Assembly (NCBI RefSeq): GCF_014644295.1
Contig: NZ_BMKK01000011.1
Span: 124,001-188,000 of the forward strand
Direction: 5' to 3'
Length of the DNA stretch: 64,000 bases
Origin: Emticicia aquatilis
GTDB taxonomy: Bacteria > Bacteroidota > Bacteroidia > Cytophagales > Spirosomataceae
The notes below the pieces were generated by a model, which searched no databases, had not been told where the DNA came from, and worked only from the letters and a program-made list of their open reading frames with translations. Each line of letters begins with the position of its first letter. Position 1 is the stretch's first letter. Below, piece after piece: positions 9,581-18,284 of this stretch. The position numbers and the translations under genes were made by a program.

Positions 9581-9679
9581 ATGGGTGTTTGGGTGAAAGA
9601 CTAATTGAAAAAGAGATAGAAAATGCTTATATTTTCGACGTTTTCTGACTCAGCACTTTTATCCTAAACCTATAATTCA

Positions 9680-10954
9680 ATGGCAAATACGACTAAATGG
9701 TCAGTTGCTCACAAGCTGATTTTCTATTTTTGCTTTTTATTCTTTGGTCTAAATACCTTCCCTTTTCCTTTAGATTTTATCGGAGAACCAGTCTATAATC
9801 TAATTGAAAAGTTTTGGACGCCAATCATCAACCTTTTAGGTAATGTATTTTTGGACTTAGATGAAATAACCGTTCGCCCGAATGGCAGTGGCGATACCAC
9901 TTGGAATTGGCTTCAAGAGCTTGCTATTCTCATTATTGCATCGCTCGGGAGTATCGTTTGGCTGATAGCTGCTCGCAACCGAGCGAATCACGAAAAATTG
10001 GTTTATTGGCTCAGAATCTACCTACGTTATTATCTGGCTGCCACCATGCTTTCGTATGGTTTGGTAAAAGTTTTCCCACTGCAATTCGGTACTATTACGA
10101 CTTATCGCCTCTACGAACGCCTCGGTGAAATGAGTCCGATGGGACTTTTGTGGACATTCATGGCGTACTCGAAGGGGTATCAGTTTTTCGGTGGACTCAT
10201 GGAAGTTGTAGCAGGTTTGTTACTAATCTTTCGTCGAACCACCACACTGGGTGCATTATTGAGTGCGGGCGTGATGCTCAATGTGTTTATGATGAATTTG
10301 TTTTTTGATGTACCTGTCAAGATTTTCTCGTTTTGGTTGATGCTCATAGGTATCTATTTACTTTCGGCTGATGCCAAACGCCTTTGGCAATTTTTTGTAT
10401 TGAATCAGCCAACGCAAGCTACTCAAGAAATAAAGATTTTTGCCGATAAAAAATGGTTTCGTATAGGAAGAATCGTGCTAAAAGTATTGTTTATTGGAAT
10501 TACTTTCGTTGCTCAATTTTATAGTAATTGGCAAGATGCTGCACCTATTTCAGCACCGAAATCAGCCATTTATGGGCCTTATAAAGTAGAAAAATTTGAG
10601 CGAAATAACGTAGTTTCAGAAACTGATACTTTGCGTTTGCAAGAAGTATTTATCGACCGCCGAGGAGCCACAGATATGATTTATGTAACCAACGAAGAGG
10701 GGTTACGTAAACGAGTCAATTTTACACTCGATTCTACTAAGCATATTATTCAAATGAATGACTACGCAGCTCCCATAACCGATACGACTCAATATGCGTT
10801 TACTTACACTCTGTCAGATTCAGAAAAGTTATTCTTGAAAGGAAAAATCAAAAACGATTCTATAAAAATATCAATGAAGAAAATGAAACCCAGAAACTTC
10901 TTGCTTACTACTCGTGGTTTTCATTGGGTAAATGAAGTGCCTTTTAATAAATAG
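9680..10954 (+). CDS. DoxX-like integral membrane protein
   Basis: A 424-residue inner-membrane protein. At least seven hydrophobic helices occupy the first ~270 residues, including LAILIIASLGSIVWLIAA and a DoxX-like core around LRYYLAATMLSYGLVKVFPLQF and FFGGLMEVVAGLLLIFRRTT. The last ~150 residues are soluble and beta-rich, with no motif I recognise. DoxX relatives are poorly characterised and some are linked to quinone or redox functions, so no reaction is assigned. It ends two bases before the convergent VOC gene stop, leaving no room for a terminator between them. Confidence 0.8.
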   Translation: MANTTKWSVAHKLIFYFCFLFFGLNTFPFPLDFIGEPVYNLIEKFWTPIINLLGNVFLDLDEITVRPNGSGDTTWNWLQELAILIIASLGSIVWLIAARNRANHEKLVYWLRIYLRYYLAATMLSYGLVKVFPLQFGTITTYRLYERLGEMSPMGLLWTFMAYSKGYQFFGGLMEVVAGLLLIFRRTTTLGALLSAGVMLNVFMMNLFFDVPVKIFSFWLMLIGIYLLSADAKRLWQFFVLNQPTQATQEIKIFADKKWFRIGRIVLKVLFIGITFVAQFYSNWQDAAPISAPKSAIYGPYKVEKFERNNVVSETDTLRLQEVFIDRRGATDMIYVTNEEGLRKRVNFTLDSTKHIIQMNDYAAPITDTTQYAFTYTLSDSEKLFLKGKIKNDSIKISMKKMKPRNFLLTTRGFHWVNEVPFNK

Positions 10955-10955
10955 T

Positions 10956-11603
10956 TTAGTACAGAATCATTAAACTCAAATCGTCAAAAATTTTTGTTTT
11001 GCCTTGTCGGTGCTCATCAAATATAAGTATGAGTGAGGGGGCTTGTTGTGAAACAAATGAAATATTTGCCTGATTTTCAAATGCTTTTAAAAAATTAGCA
11101 CTTGTATCGTTTGGCAAAAACGAAAACTCAGCTTTCGTAAGGCGACTAATATTATTTGAATGTTCGGTTGGTTCAGAAGTTTTCTTTTTATCACCCTTGA
11201 AAGGTAGTCGGAAAGTCCACGGAAGTGAGGGGTTTGTTTCGTTGGTCAAAACATCAATCTTCAATCCTTCAGGAAAATATTCAGGTTGATACTTAGTTGC
11301 ATCACGAAATAAGGCATCGGTATCATCCGTATTTACCAAACACAAGCCAAGAGGTGAATAAATATTATTAGAAAAATTTGCACGTTCCCATAGTTTAGTG
11401 GGCAATATTAAATCACTTTTTATTTCGGTTTCGTTATGTACCCACAAGATTTCTAAGAAAAAATTATCGAAATAAAATTTTCGATTGACAGTACCTTGCC
11501 CAGGATGGACTCTGCTACTTCCTTCTGTAAAGCCAAATTCTTCGAGCTTATCTGCTTCGCTGCCATTTGTGTTACTAAAAATAAAGATGTGGTCGATTTC
11601 CAT
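10956..11603 (-). CDS. VOC/glyoxalase-like domain protein
   Basis: A 215-residue cytoplasmic protein. The start MEIDHIFIFSNTNG and the metal-ligand-like NFFLEILWV strand resemble the vicinal oxygen chelate fold (glyoxalase-like family PF13468). The middle part (PWTFRLPFKG) fits that larger subfamily. Its substrate is unknown and the second half is divergent. It lies 83 bp downstream of the DUF6157 gene on the same strand. Confidence 0.72.
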   Translation of the reverse strand: MEIDHIFIFSNTNGSEADKLEEFGFTEGSSRVHPGQGTVNRKFYFDNFFLEILWVHNETEIKSDLILPTKLWERANFSNNIYSPLGLCLVNTDDTDALFRDATKYQPEYFPEGLKIDVLTNETNPSLPWTFRLPFKGDKKKTSEPTEHSNNISRLTKAEFSFLPNDTSANFLKAFENQANISFVSQQAPSLILIFDEHRQGKTKIFDDLSLMILY

Positions 11604-11686
11604 GAGCGTTAGTCGTTTATACTACTGAAAACCATAATTTAACAAAAATGTTTATTGGCTTATTAATCAGTAGTGATAGCTTTTAT

Positions 11687-12100
11687 CTATTTATTCGACC
11701 GCATCGCTTTATAGACTTTTATCGAATCATCGTTTATAAACTGCTCATATTCAGGGCTTTCGCAACCATAAATGGCAATTTTACCTGCCTCGTTGTGGTG
11801 TACGCCCCAGCCATATCGTTTCGTGAGTGGCGATGCCCTAAAACACGCTTGTCCCTTAGAAAAATAAGCGGCACGAGCTTCGGCCAATTCGGCTTCGGTT
11901 AAATCATTTTTTTCGGCAAAAACCTGAAACAGTACATCATCGGATGTGTATTTGTAAGGATTTTTCTTCAAAATCTCAAACTGAATATTTGCGATTGATT
12001 TTTTATCACCTTTCATTGGTGGCACTTCGCCCATGCTGGCGGGGCAATCGTCGGCTACGGCAATGAAGGCTGTTTCGTAGTTGGTCGTATGTACTTTCAT
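11687..12100 (-). CDS. DUF6157 family protein
   Basis: A 137-residue soluble protein. I use the ATG at 12100 (MKVHTTNYETAFIAVADDCP) because the conserved family start is there; an ATG 33 bases further upstream adds a non-conserved tail. Conserved blocks are PPMKGDKKSIANIQFE, KYTSDDVLFQVFA, and FRASPLTKRYGWGVHHNE. The family is widespread in soil and water bacteria and has no known function. Confidence 0.85.
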   Translation of the reverse strand: MKVHTTNYETAFIAVADDCPASMGEVPPMKGDKKSIANIQFEILKKNPYKYTSDDVLFQVFAEKNDLTEAELAEARAAYFSKGQACFRASPLTKRYGWGVHHNEAGKIAIYGCESPEYEQFINDDSIKVYKAMRSNK

Positions 12101-12166
12101 AAGATAACTGATTTTCTGCAAAGAAAAACACACTCACTGACAACCCTATGTCAGTACAAGATATTT

Positions 12167-12973
12167 TTACTTCAAAAATGCCCGAACTCCCTCCGAAAAC
12201 TCTTCGGTATTGTAAGTGCCGTTATGATTCCCCTTCACAATTTTGAGCGTGGCGTTCTTAAAATAGGTCTGCAAAACTTCGGGGTCACCATTATCTTTAT
12301 CTTCGTTTCCTGCAATAACCAACACTGGTTTCTTGAATTTCAGCAACTCACTGGGCGAGGTTACGGGCTGGTATTTTTGCAGAAGTCCCAAAGCCAAAGT
12401 GTCGGCATTGATAGATTTGGCGTATTTTACCGCTCCTTGAGCTTCGGGGTATAAGTGATATTTTCCATTGAAGGCGGCCGCAAACATGAGCCTTCTATCC
12501 CAATTCGGGTTCGTAAAATGCTGCCCCATTCCGCCCAAGACTACTTGCGAAATTCGCTTGTCTTTCGTCAGTAATTTAGCCGCCACAATTGCCCCACGAG
12601 AATAACCTACAACTGCATAAGATTTGATTTTTAGGTCGGAAACAATACCTGCTACATCAGCCGTTTCGATATCGTTTGCATAGAATTTATCTTCGTGAGG
12701 TTTATCCGAACGCCCATTTCCACGTAAGTCAGGGACGATTACCCGATAACCATTTTTTACTAAATCCTTGAATAAGGCTGTTTTTCGCCAATTGGCCCCA
12801 GTATTGATAAAACCGTGCAGCAAAACGATAGCTTTTCCCGAACCAGTATCGGTATAAGCGATTCTGATTTTGTCGGGAGCTTCGTAATATTTGAAATTTT
12901 GTGCAAAGCTACAAGAAGTAAAAAGCAGCACGAAAACCACACCAAAGCTACCAAGTTGTTTTAAGCGTTTCAT
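12167..12973 (-). CDS. Lipoprotein alpha/beta hydrolase
   Basis: 268 residues from the ATG at 12973, which gives a signal peptide and lipobox (LLFTSC). It shows the fold's HG motif in AIVLLHGFINTG, the nucleophile elbow VGYSRGA, a likely acid in AGNEDKDNGD and a C-terminal His in KGNHNGTY. The pattern fits the epoxide-hydrolase/haloperoxidase-like branch of alpha/beta hydrolases. It is exported and lipid-anchored. The substrate is unknown. Confidence 0.87.
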   Translation of the reverse strand: MKRLKQLGSFGVVFVLLFTSCSFAQNFKYYEAPDKIRIAYTDTGSGKAIVLLHGFINTGANWRKTALFKDLVKNGYRVIVPDLRGNGRSDKPHEDKFYANDIETADVAGIVSDLKIKSYAVVGYSRGAIVAAKLLTKDKRISQVVLGGMGQHFTNPNWDRRLMFAAAFNGKYHLYPEAQGAVKYAKSINADTLALGLLQKYQPVTSPSELLKFKKPVLVIAGNEDKDNGDPEVLQTYFKNATLKIVKGNHNGTYNTEEFSEGVRAFLK

Positions 12974-13021
12974 AGTTTTAATTGAGGTTAAAATAATTTT
13001 TAACAATGACAAATTTCTAAA

Positions 13022-14145
13022 TTATTTCTCTCTAATTATCGTAAAAGGCATTTTCTTTACTTTCCCCTCGTGTTTACTGTCAATAACTAACCGTGTATTA
13101 GGGGATTCTCTTAGTAGGTTTACCAATAAACCTACTGCCGATGCCGCAGCCAATCCAGCGTTGAGTCTTGTCGGAAATAGAAATGTTCGAGAAACGTCGA
13201 GAGCAACATTTCTAATCATTCTATCTTTTACTTCTTTTATATTATAGATTTTATTGGCAAACCCTTCGACTTCAAATACGGTTCCAAGCCTTTCAATTGG
13301 AATAAACGTTCCATTTTTTTCATAGTTTAGATAAATACTCTTGCCGTTTGAGTAACCATAATACCAGCTATTTGGATAAAACATTTGCTTTATTTCTTTG
13401 TTGGTCGAATCAACACTTACAAGAGTTGGCTCCTTTAAATCATAGACTTTTATGCTTGGCGAATTATTGTTTAGTTCAGCAACTGAGTCATAATTACCTT
13501 TTTGTAAGGAATCAGCGTTAAATATTGGAAGATATTCATACGTTTGATTAATTATTTCTAATTTTTGAGCAGGGGTATTTTTTAAAAGATTCTTGAATTT
13601 TATTACATTAATTTTGGTGTGAATTTCTTCCCAAAGTAACCAATGTAAAGTCGAAAATTGTTGCTCATCGGTATCTTTCGTTCGTCCAAAATCAGCTCTA
13701 CCTTCGAGCATTTCTATTCCATCATAAACTTTTGTGTAAGTGTTATCAGTATTTTGACGTAAAGTTCAATATCATAAAAAATCCAAAAACGCTCATGGTC
13801 TTCTACTTTTCTTTTGTTGAATTCTACATAATTGACTTTTAATGCCAATGAATATTTAATCTCGTTTTCACCTTTAGGGATACAGTAACCAAGTGTGTTT
13901 TTTAAGTTAAACTCAAGAGGTTCGGCAAACTGAACGGTATCTACTTGCTTTTTAGCTTCGTTTAAAATCAGTCCAATATTAGTTTTATCCTTACGTGCAT
14001 CAATCACTTCGGCTATTTGATAAATACTTGGAAGTCCAAAACGACGATATTTGGCTGGGATTACTATTTGTGAATGGGCAACGTATAGATTTATAATGAA
14101 AAATACGAATGTAGTGAGGGAATGACGATAAGGTTTTTGGAACAT
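13022..14145 (-). pseudogene. Secreted protein gene split by a one-base frameshift
   Basis: Two frames read as one protein. The upstream frame (14145 to 13714) starts with a signal peptide (MFQKPYRHSLTTFVFFIINL...VAHSQ) and ends soon after FWIFYDIELYV. The downstream frame is open from 13765 to 13022 and lacks a good start. At the run AAA (13761-13763; TTT on the coding strand) one extra T would continue ...DIELLRQNTDNTYTKVYDG-IEMLEGRADFG without a break. The restored protein would be about 370 residues, secreted, with a hydrophobic patch (AGLAAASAVGLLVNLL) near the C terminus. No family is recognised. It may be a real mutation or a sequencing error. Confidence 0.75.
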
Positions 14146-14233
14146 ATAAAATGAAATAAAGTTGTTTTGCTATTTTGAGCAAAAATTTTGCCATGAATAA
14201 AATTCATTAATCGCACTTATAAAATCACAAATA

Positions 14234-15154
14234 TCAAGGCAACTGATATTTCTTAAAAAAATCCCAAATGACATCGTTGGCGTTGATAGCTGTTGAAATT
14301 TCGTCGGCAGCAGCCCTGGCTTTTTCGCCACTTGGCCACGAGTGTCCGCCATCTTTGGTCAGATAGATTTCTACCGAACTATTGGTGCAGTTTGCCCAGC
14401 GAGTAAGGGTATATTTCTCGAAATTCTGCACAGTTTTGGCCGCAGTATTACAAGAATTATTCTTCAACCACGTATTAATTCCCTGCTCAATCGGCGGAAT
14501 CGTGAAACCAAAAGTGCTTTTTCCACCATTATATGGCACTTTTGTATCTAAAACAGAATGAATGTGCAAAACCGGAACTGGCCTTGATGAAACACATGGT
14601 TGAATAACCATTGAGCCAGCTACTGGAGCAATGGCGGCGATTTTATTTGAGAGTTCGCACGCTAACCGATAAGACATCATTGCTCCGTTCGACATTCCTG
14701 TTACATAAACTTTCTTACGATTCAAGTTTGGGTAGTTTTTCAAGAGTTCATCAATCAATAAGCTGATAAACTTTACATCATCAATATTCTTTTCTACTGC
14801 ATAATCGCAGCAAGTACCTGCATTCCACGTTCGAGCTTTCAGTATTCCATCGCTTTGTACACCTTCGGCATAAACAATAGCAAAATTTTCTTTGTTGGCT
14901 TTTTCAGTCAGAAAATAGTTGGTCTCCATTTGTGACGCACTACCACCGCCACCATGCAAACCAATAACTAAAGCAACATTAGATGACTCATAATAATTTG
15001 GAGGTAAATTGAGCAGATAGGTGCGGCTAAGTCCATCAACTGTAAGTGTTCCGTTGACCCTAAAATCAGATAAAGGTCTTAGTTTATCTCTGAATCTTCC
15101 ACAACTAAAAAATGTAAATAAGAAGCAAATAATTGAAAGTGAGGCTATTTTCAT
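14234..15154 (-). CDS. Lipoprotein PHB-depolymerase-like esterase (LpqC family)
   Basis: 306 residues from the ATG at 15154; a longer start at 15205 would bury the signal peptide. The lipobox is FTFFSC. It carries the LpqC/feruloyl-esterase pattern: GLHGGGGSASQ (oxyanion), two adjacent Cys in NAGTCCDYA, nucleophile elbow GMSNGAMM, an acid near HSVLDTKVPYNGG, and DGGHSWP with the catalytic His. It probably cleaves ester bonds of polymers or aromatic acyl groups outside the cytoplasm. It stands alone and is divergent from the thiamine-regulated operon. Confidence 0.9.
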   Translation of the reverse strand: MKIASLSIICFLFTFFSCGRFRDKLRPLSDFRVNGTLTVDGLSRTYLLNLPPNYYESSNVALVIGLHGGGGSASQMETNYFLTEKANKENFAIVYAEGVQSDGILKARTWNAGTCCDYAVEKNIDDVKFISLLIDELLKNYPNLNRKKVYVTGMSNGAMMSYRLACELSNKIAAIAPVAGSMVIQPCVSSRPVPVLHIHSVLDTKVPYNGGKSTFGFTIPPIEQGINTWLKNNSCNTAAKTVQNFEKYTLTRWANCTNSSVEIYLTKDGGHSWPSGEKARAAADEISTAINANDVIWDFFKKYQLP

Positions 15155-15270
15155 AAAGTTTTCTTTTGGTGTTTTCTTGCAAAAATTAGACCTTTTCGGT
15201 GGCAAAAGGTTTAATTGTTTGATGTCTGATAAAAGACAAAAATAAGAGAGAAATTTTAATCTTCATTTGC

Positions 15271-15300
15271 TTTGTTTCTTTCGTTTCATCATTACATTTG
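15271..15300 (+). promoter_or_regulatory. Bacteroidota-type promoter of the TPP-riboswitch operon
   Basis: TTTG at 15271-15274 and TACATTTG at 15293-15300 with an 18-base spacer fit the TTTG/TAnnTTTG promoter of this phylum. Transcription would start near 15307, just at the 5' side of the riboswitch. Confidence 0.65.
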
Positions 15301-15306
15301 TAGCAT

Positions 15307-15390
15307 ATTTCATGCACGGGGTGCTTTAAAAAGCTGAGATGATACCCGAGAACCTGAACTGGTTAGTACCAGCGTAGGAATGCAGGAGCC
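15307..15390 (+). promoter_or_regulatory. TPP riboswitch (THI element)
   Basis: The conserved THI-box core is unmistakable: GGGGTGC, then GCTGAGATGATACCC, then GAACCTGAACTGG, a short loop, and CCAGCGTAGGAA. Paired P1 strands TGCA occur at 15313-15316 and 15381-15384. It binds thiamine pyrophosphate and normally lowers expression of downstream thiamine genes. An intrinsic terminator about 65 bases downstream is the likely output. Confidence 0.97.
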
Positions 15391-15449
15391 AAACAAGATA
15401 TTCGGGAGGAATAGCCTTTGGTGCTTTGCCTTTTTCTATATACGTTTTG

Positions 15450-15496
15450 AAACCTCATTTCGAACATTCGGTGCAGAAATGAGGTTTATTTTTTTA
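15450..15496 (+). terminator. Riboswitch-controlled intrinsic terminator
   Basis: Perfect 12-bp stem, AAACCTCATTTC (15450-15461) with GAAATGAGGTTT (15476-15487), 14-base loop, then ATTTTTTTA. It ends 12 bases before the methyltransferase start, so it must be read through for any operon expression. Confidence 0.92.
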
Positions 15497-15507
15497 TCAA
15501 AACTACT

Positions 15508-16233
15508 ATGGAAGAATTAGAACTAAGCGAAAAAAGTTTGGTAAAGCCGCCACTCCGAAATTGGCAAGGCCGAAAAGAATGGTTTTTTAACCGTGAACAC
15601 ACCGATACCTACGAACTTTGGTACGAAGGCCGTTACAAACGAGCCGAAGTATGGCAAAAGAAAATTATGGGTAGATTCGTAAAATCTGACCCAAGAATAA
15701 AGACACTTCTCGAATTTGGCTGCGGCACGGGCCGTTTTACTCGCTGGTGGAAAGAAATTGGCATTGATGCCTCGGGTGGCGATATTTCGCCTTTTATGCT
15801 GGGGCAGGCCGTACATCTTTTTGGCGGAAACTTAGTTTGGGCCGATTCTCACTTTATGCCTTTCAAAGACCATACTTTCGATGCCCTTGCGTTTATCACA
15901 ACCTTTGAATACTACCGAGACCCCGTGCAGGTGATTCGAGAAGCCGCCCGAGTAGGTAAATACGGCATTGCCTTTGGCATGATGAATCGGAATTCGCCAA
16001 AAGTAGTCCGACGAAGAGTGCAAGAAGCCTTTGGCAAAAATCCGTTTTATGTAACTGCTACTTTTTATACGCCTGATATGCTTACCCGAAAAATCCACGA
16101 AGCACTCGAAGGGCGAAGCTATACCATTGAGTGGCAAGCAACGGGCTTACCCGAATGGTTTCCTGTGCAAGAATGGCACGTACCTTACGGCGATTTCTTT
16201 GGTTTATTCGTACGCTTCAATGATGTGGACTGA
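15508..16233 (+). CDS. Class I SAM-dependent methyltransferase under TPP control
   Basis: A 241-residue cytoplasmic protein. The SAM-binding motif I is LLEFGCGTGRFTRWW (about residues 67-82), followed by an acidic ribose-binding residue in ASGGDISPFML and motif II/III region HTFDALAFITTFEYYRDP. The C-terminal third is rich in aromatic residues and probably holds the substrate. It is of the UbiE/methyltransf_11 type. It is the first gene after a TPP riboswitch and its stop TGA shares one base with the next start. The last gene of the operon encodes a Trm112-like protein, the kind of zinc partner known to activate several methyltransferases. The methyl acceptor is unknown; a thiamine-precursor or salvage role is inferred only from regulation. 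Confidence 0.88.
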   Translation: MEELELSEKSLVKPPLRNWQGRKEWFFNREHTDTYELWYEGRYKRAEVWQKKIMGRFVKSDPRIKTLLEFGCGTGRFTRWWKEIGIDASGGDISPFMLGQAVHLFGGNLVWADSHFMPFKDHTFDALAFITTFEYYRDPVQVIREAARVGKYGIAFGMMNRNSPKVVRRRVQEAFGKNPFYVTATFYTPDMLTRKIHEALEGRSYTIEWQATGLPEWFPVQEWHVPYGDFFGLFVRFNDVD

Positions 16234-17285
16234 TGGAAAAAGTAGGAAAAATCAACGAAGAATATTTCAAAAGAGTGATTCTGCCGAATAGCGGTTTTAG
16301 TCGAAAAGAAGTATTGGTTGGCCCAAATTTTGGCGTTGATGTGGCACTTATTGAGCTACCCAATAATATGGCAATGGCTCTTACTTCCGACCCTTTGAGT
16401 CTGATTCCGACTTTAGGATTGCAGGAGTCAGCGTGGCTTTCGGTGCATCTGATGGCCAATGATATTGCCACTACCAGTTTTTCTCCCATGTATCTACAAA
16501 CTGTGCTGAATTTACCGACGAATATCAGCGATGCTCAGTTTAGAGAATATTGGCAACACATTGATAGCTTTTGTAAGCAAATAGGCGTAGCAATTACGGG
16601 CGGACATACAGGTAGTATTGAAGGACAAAATTCGACTATTTCGGGCGGGGGAACTATGATAACGGTTGCTCCCAAAAAACGGATACTCACCTCAAATAAT
16701 GCCCAAGTCGGAGATTCAATCATCATGACCAAGCAATGTGCGATGTCATCGGTGGCTATTTTGGCTATGTCTTTTCCCGAAACTATTCGTCAGAAATTAG
16801 GTGCCGGAACAGCTCAAAAGGCAGCCGAATTATTTTACGAAACCTCAGTTTTGAAAGAAGCCTCGCTTGTCAATCAGTTAAATACACAAGAAAATGTCGT
16901 GAATGCCATGCACGATGTTACTGAAGGAGGTGTATTGGGTGCGGCCTTCGAAATGGCTGTTGCAAGCGGTTTAGGCCTCGAAATAGAAGTTGATAAACTC
17001 AATGTTTCGCCTACGGTGAGTGCTGTTTGTGAAGTATTTTCGCTCGACCCTCATTATTGCATTGGAGCTGGTTCGATGATAATTTCGGTTAAAAATCAAT
17101 ACGAAGATTTGGTAATCAATACTTTGCGAGAAAACGCTATTGAAGCCCATGTAATTGGGAGTTTCACTGAGGCATCGGCTGGGCATAGAATCATTGAAAA
17201 TGGTGAAATAAAACCAATGCCTTACTACGAAACCGACCCTTATTGGTCGGCATTTTTTGAAGCATTTAAACGTGGTTGGAAATGA
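16233..17285 (+). CDS. AIR synthase (PurM/HypE/ThiL superfamily) related ATPase
   Basis: A 350-residue protein of the PurM superfamily. It has VGPNFGVDVALIEL in place of the Gly-Asp-Asp ATP/metal motif, HLMANDIATTSFSPMYLQTV (the family's V-N-D-[IL] dimer segment), AITGGHTG, and a C-terminal domain with MHDVTEGGVLGAAFEMA. The match is closest to HypE-like 'AIR synthase-related' proteins. ThiL, which phosphorylates thiamine phosphate, belongs to the same superfamily, so a kinase or ATP-dependent activation step in thiamine metabolism is possible, but the ThiL GDDAA signature is not kept. It overlaps the genes on both sides (1 and 4 bases), showing tight translational coupling. Confidence 0.85.
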   Translation: MEKVGKINEEYFKRVILPNSGFSRKEVLVGPNFGVDVALIELPNNMAMALTSDPLSLIPTLGLQESAWLSVHLMANDIATTSFSPMYLQTVLNLPTNISDAQFREYWQHIDSFCKQIGVAITGGHTGSIEGQNSTISGGGTMITVAPKKRILTSNNAQVGDSIIMTKQCAMSSVAILAMSFPETIRQKLGAGTAQKAAELFYETSVLKEASLVNQLNTQENVVNAMHDVTEGGVLGAAFEMAVASGLGLEIEVDKLNVSPTVSAVCEVFSLDPHYCIGAGSMIISVKNQYEDLVINTLRENAIEAHVIGSFTEASAGHRIIENGEIKPMPYYETDPYWSAFFEAFKRGWK

Positions 17286-17893
17286 AAAAAAGTATTTATC
17301 TCATCGCCGACCCCGCCATCGAGCAAAGCGTTTTGCTCCATAAAATCGAGATGGCTCTCAAAGGTGGTCTTTTTGCCGTGCAGTTGTGGAATAACTGGCA
17401 AAATGTGGCCAATAAAATCGAAATTATTGCAAGCATTCATCAACTTACGCAATTGGCTGGCGTGCCTTTGATTTTAAACGAAGGCCAAGATTGCCTTGAT
17501 TTACCTTATTTTGAAGGTATTCATCTTGATTTGCCCAATGATAAAATACAAGAATACCGACAAAAACGCCCCAATTTAATTTGGGGACTTACCTGCTCAA
17601 ACGAAACCGAAAAACTTAGTTGGGCTGAGCAAAATTCGCTCGATTATGTGTCTTATTGTTCGGTTTTTCCATCAAAAACCAGTAATAGTTGCGAACTCGT
17701 CAGCTTCGAGACTATTCAGAAAACTCGTCAGTTTTTTAGTAAAAAAGTATTTTTAGCAGGAGGAATTAATCAAAACACAATTCCAAATCTTAAAAATTTA
17801 TCATTCGATGGCATTGCTTTGGTATCAGCCATTATGGATGCCGAGAACTCAACCGAAGTAGTATTGAATTATTCAGCAGTTTTAAACGATTAA
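17282..17893 (+). CDS. Divergent thiamine phosphate synthase-like protein (ThiE/TenI family)
   Basis: I use the ATG at 17282, which overlaps the previous stop as ATGA (203 residues). The fold is clear: GGLFAVQLW, AGVPLILNEGQDCLDL, FEGIHLDLP, LIWGLTCSN, LDYVSYCSVFPSKTS and VFLAGGINQNTI follow the ThiE strand order of the TIM barrel. Several active-site signatures differ. QLRxK becomes QLWNN, the ND metal site becomes NE, HLGQ becomes HLDL, and GPxFxTxTK becomes CSVFPSKTS. It may be a ThiE with altered chemistry or a TenI-like non-synthase relative. TPP control and operon position keep it in thiamine metabolism. Confidence 0.8.
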   Translation: MKKSIYLIADPAIEQSVLLHKIEMALKGGLFAVQLWNNWQNVANKIEIIASIHQLTQLAGVPLILNEGQDCLDLPYFEGIHLDLPNDKIQEYRQKRPNLIWGLTCSNETEKLSWAEQNSLDYVSYCSVFPSKTSNSCELVSFETIQKTRQFFSKKVFLAGGINQNTIPNLKNLSFDGIALVSAIMDAENSTEVVLNYSAVLND

Positions 17894-17897
17894 AGTC

Positions 17898-18164
17898 ATG
17901 ACCAAAAGTTTTTTTGATAAACTATGTTGCCCCTTTGATAAATCTGAACTTTCGATTCAGGTTTTCACCGAAAAAGAAAATAATGTCATTCATGAAGGGC
18001 TCATTACTTGCCCTACATGCAAGCGTTTGTATCCAATCATTCACGGAGTGCCGATTATGATACCCGATGCTTACCGTGAGGCTCAACTCGAAAAACCATT
18101 TTTTATCAAGTGGAATGATAAATTAAGTCTGGAAGCAAAAGCCAGTTTGATGCTGGAAGAATAA
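17898..18164 (+). CDS. Trm112-like zinc-ribbon protein
   Basis: An 88-residue protein with the Trm112 layout: a first Cys pair in LCCPFDKSEL, then LITCPTCKRLYPIIHGVPIMIPDAYR, giving the usual C-P-x-C zinc site and the conserved YPI-x-x-GVP-x-M tail. In other organisms Trm112 proteins bind and activate class I methyltransferases acting on rRNA, tRNA or proteins. Here it sits four bases after the ThiE-like gene in an operon that starts with a class I methyltransferase, which suggests the two form a pair. A terminator follows. Confidence 0.88.
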   Translation: MTKSFFDKLCCPFDKSELSIQVFTEKENNVIHEGLITCPTCKRLYPIIHGVPIMIPDAYREAQLEKPFFIKWNDKLSLEAKASLMLEE

Positions 18165-18169
18165 TGATG

Positions 18170-18214
18170 AAAAGCCGAGTGTTGAGCAGATTTTAGACAT
18201 TCGGCTTTTATTCT
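18170..18214 (+). terminator. Intrinsic terminator of the TPP-controlled operon
   Basis: AAAAGCCGAGTGT pairs with ACATTCGGCTTTT (one G-T pair) around a 14-base loop, followed by ATTCTTT. It closes the four-gene unit. Confidence 0.85.
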
Positions 18215-18284
18215 TTACCTCAACCGACCTAAACTATCAATTTCCAATTATATTTGTGACTGTCTCTATTCAACCTCCCATTAA

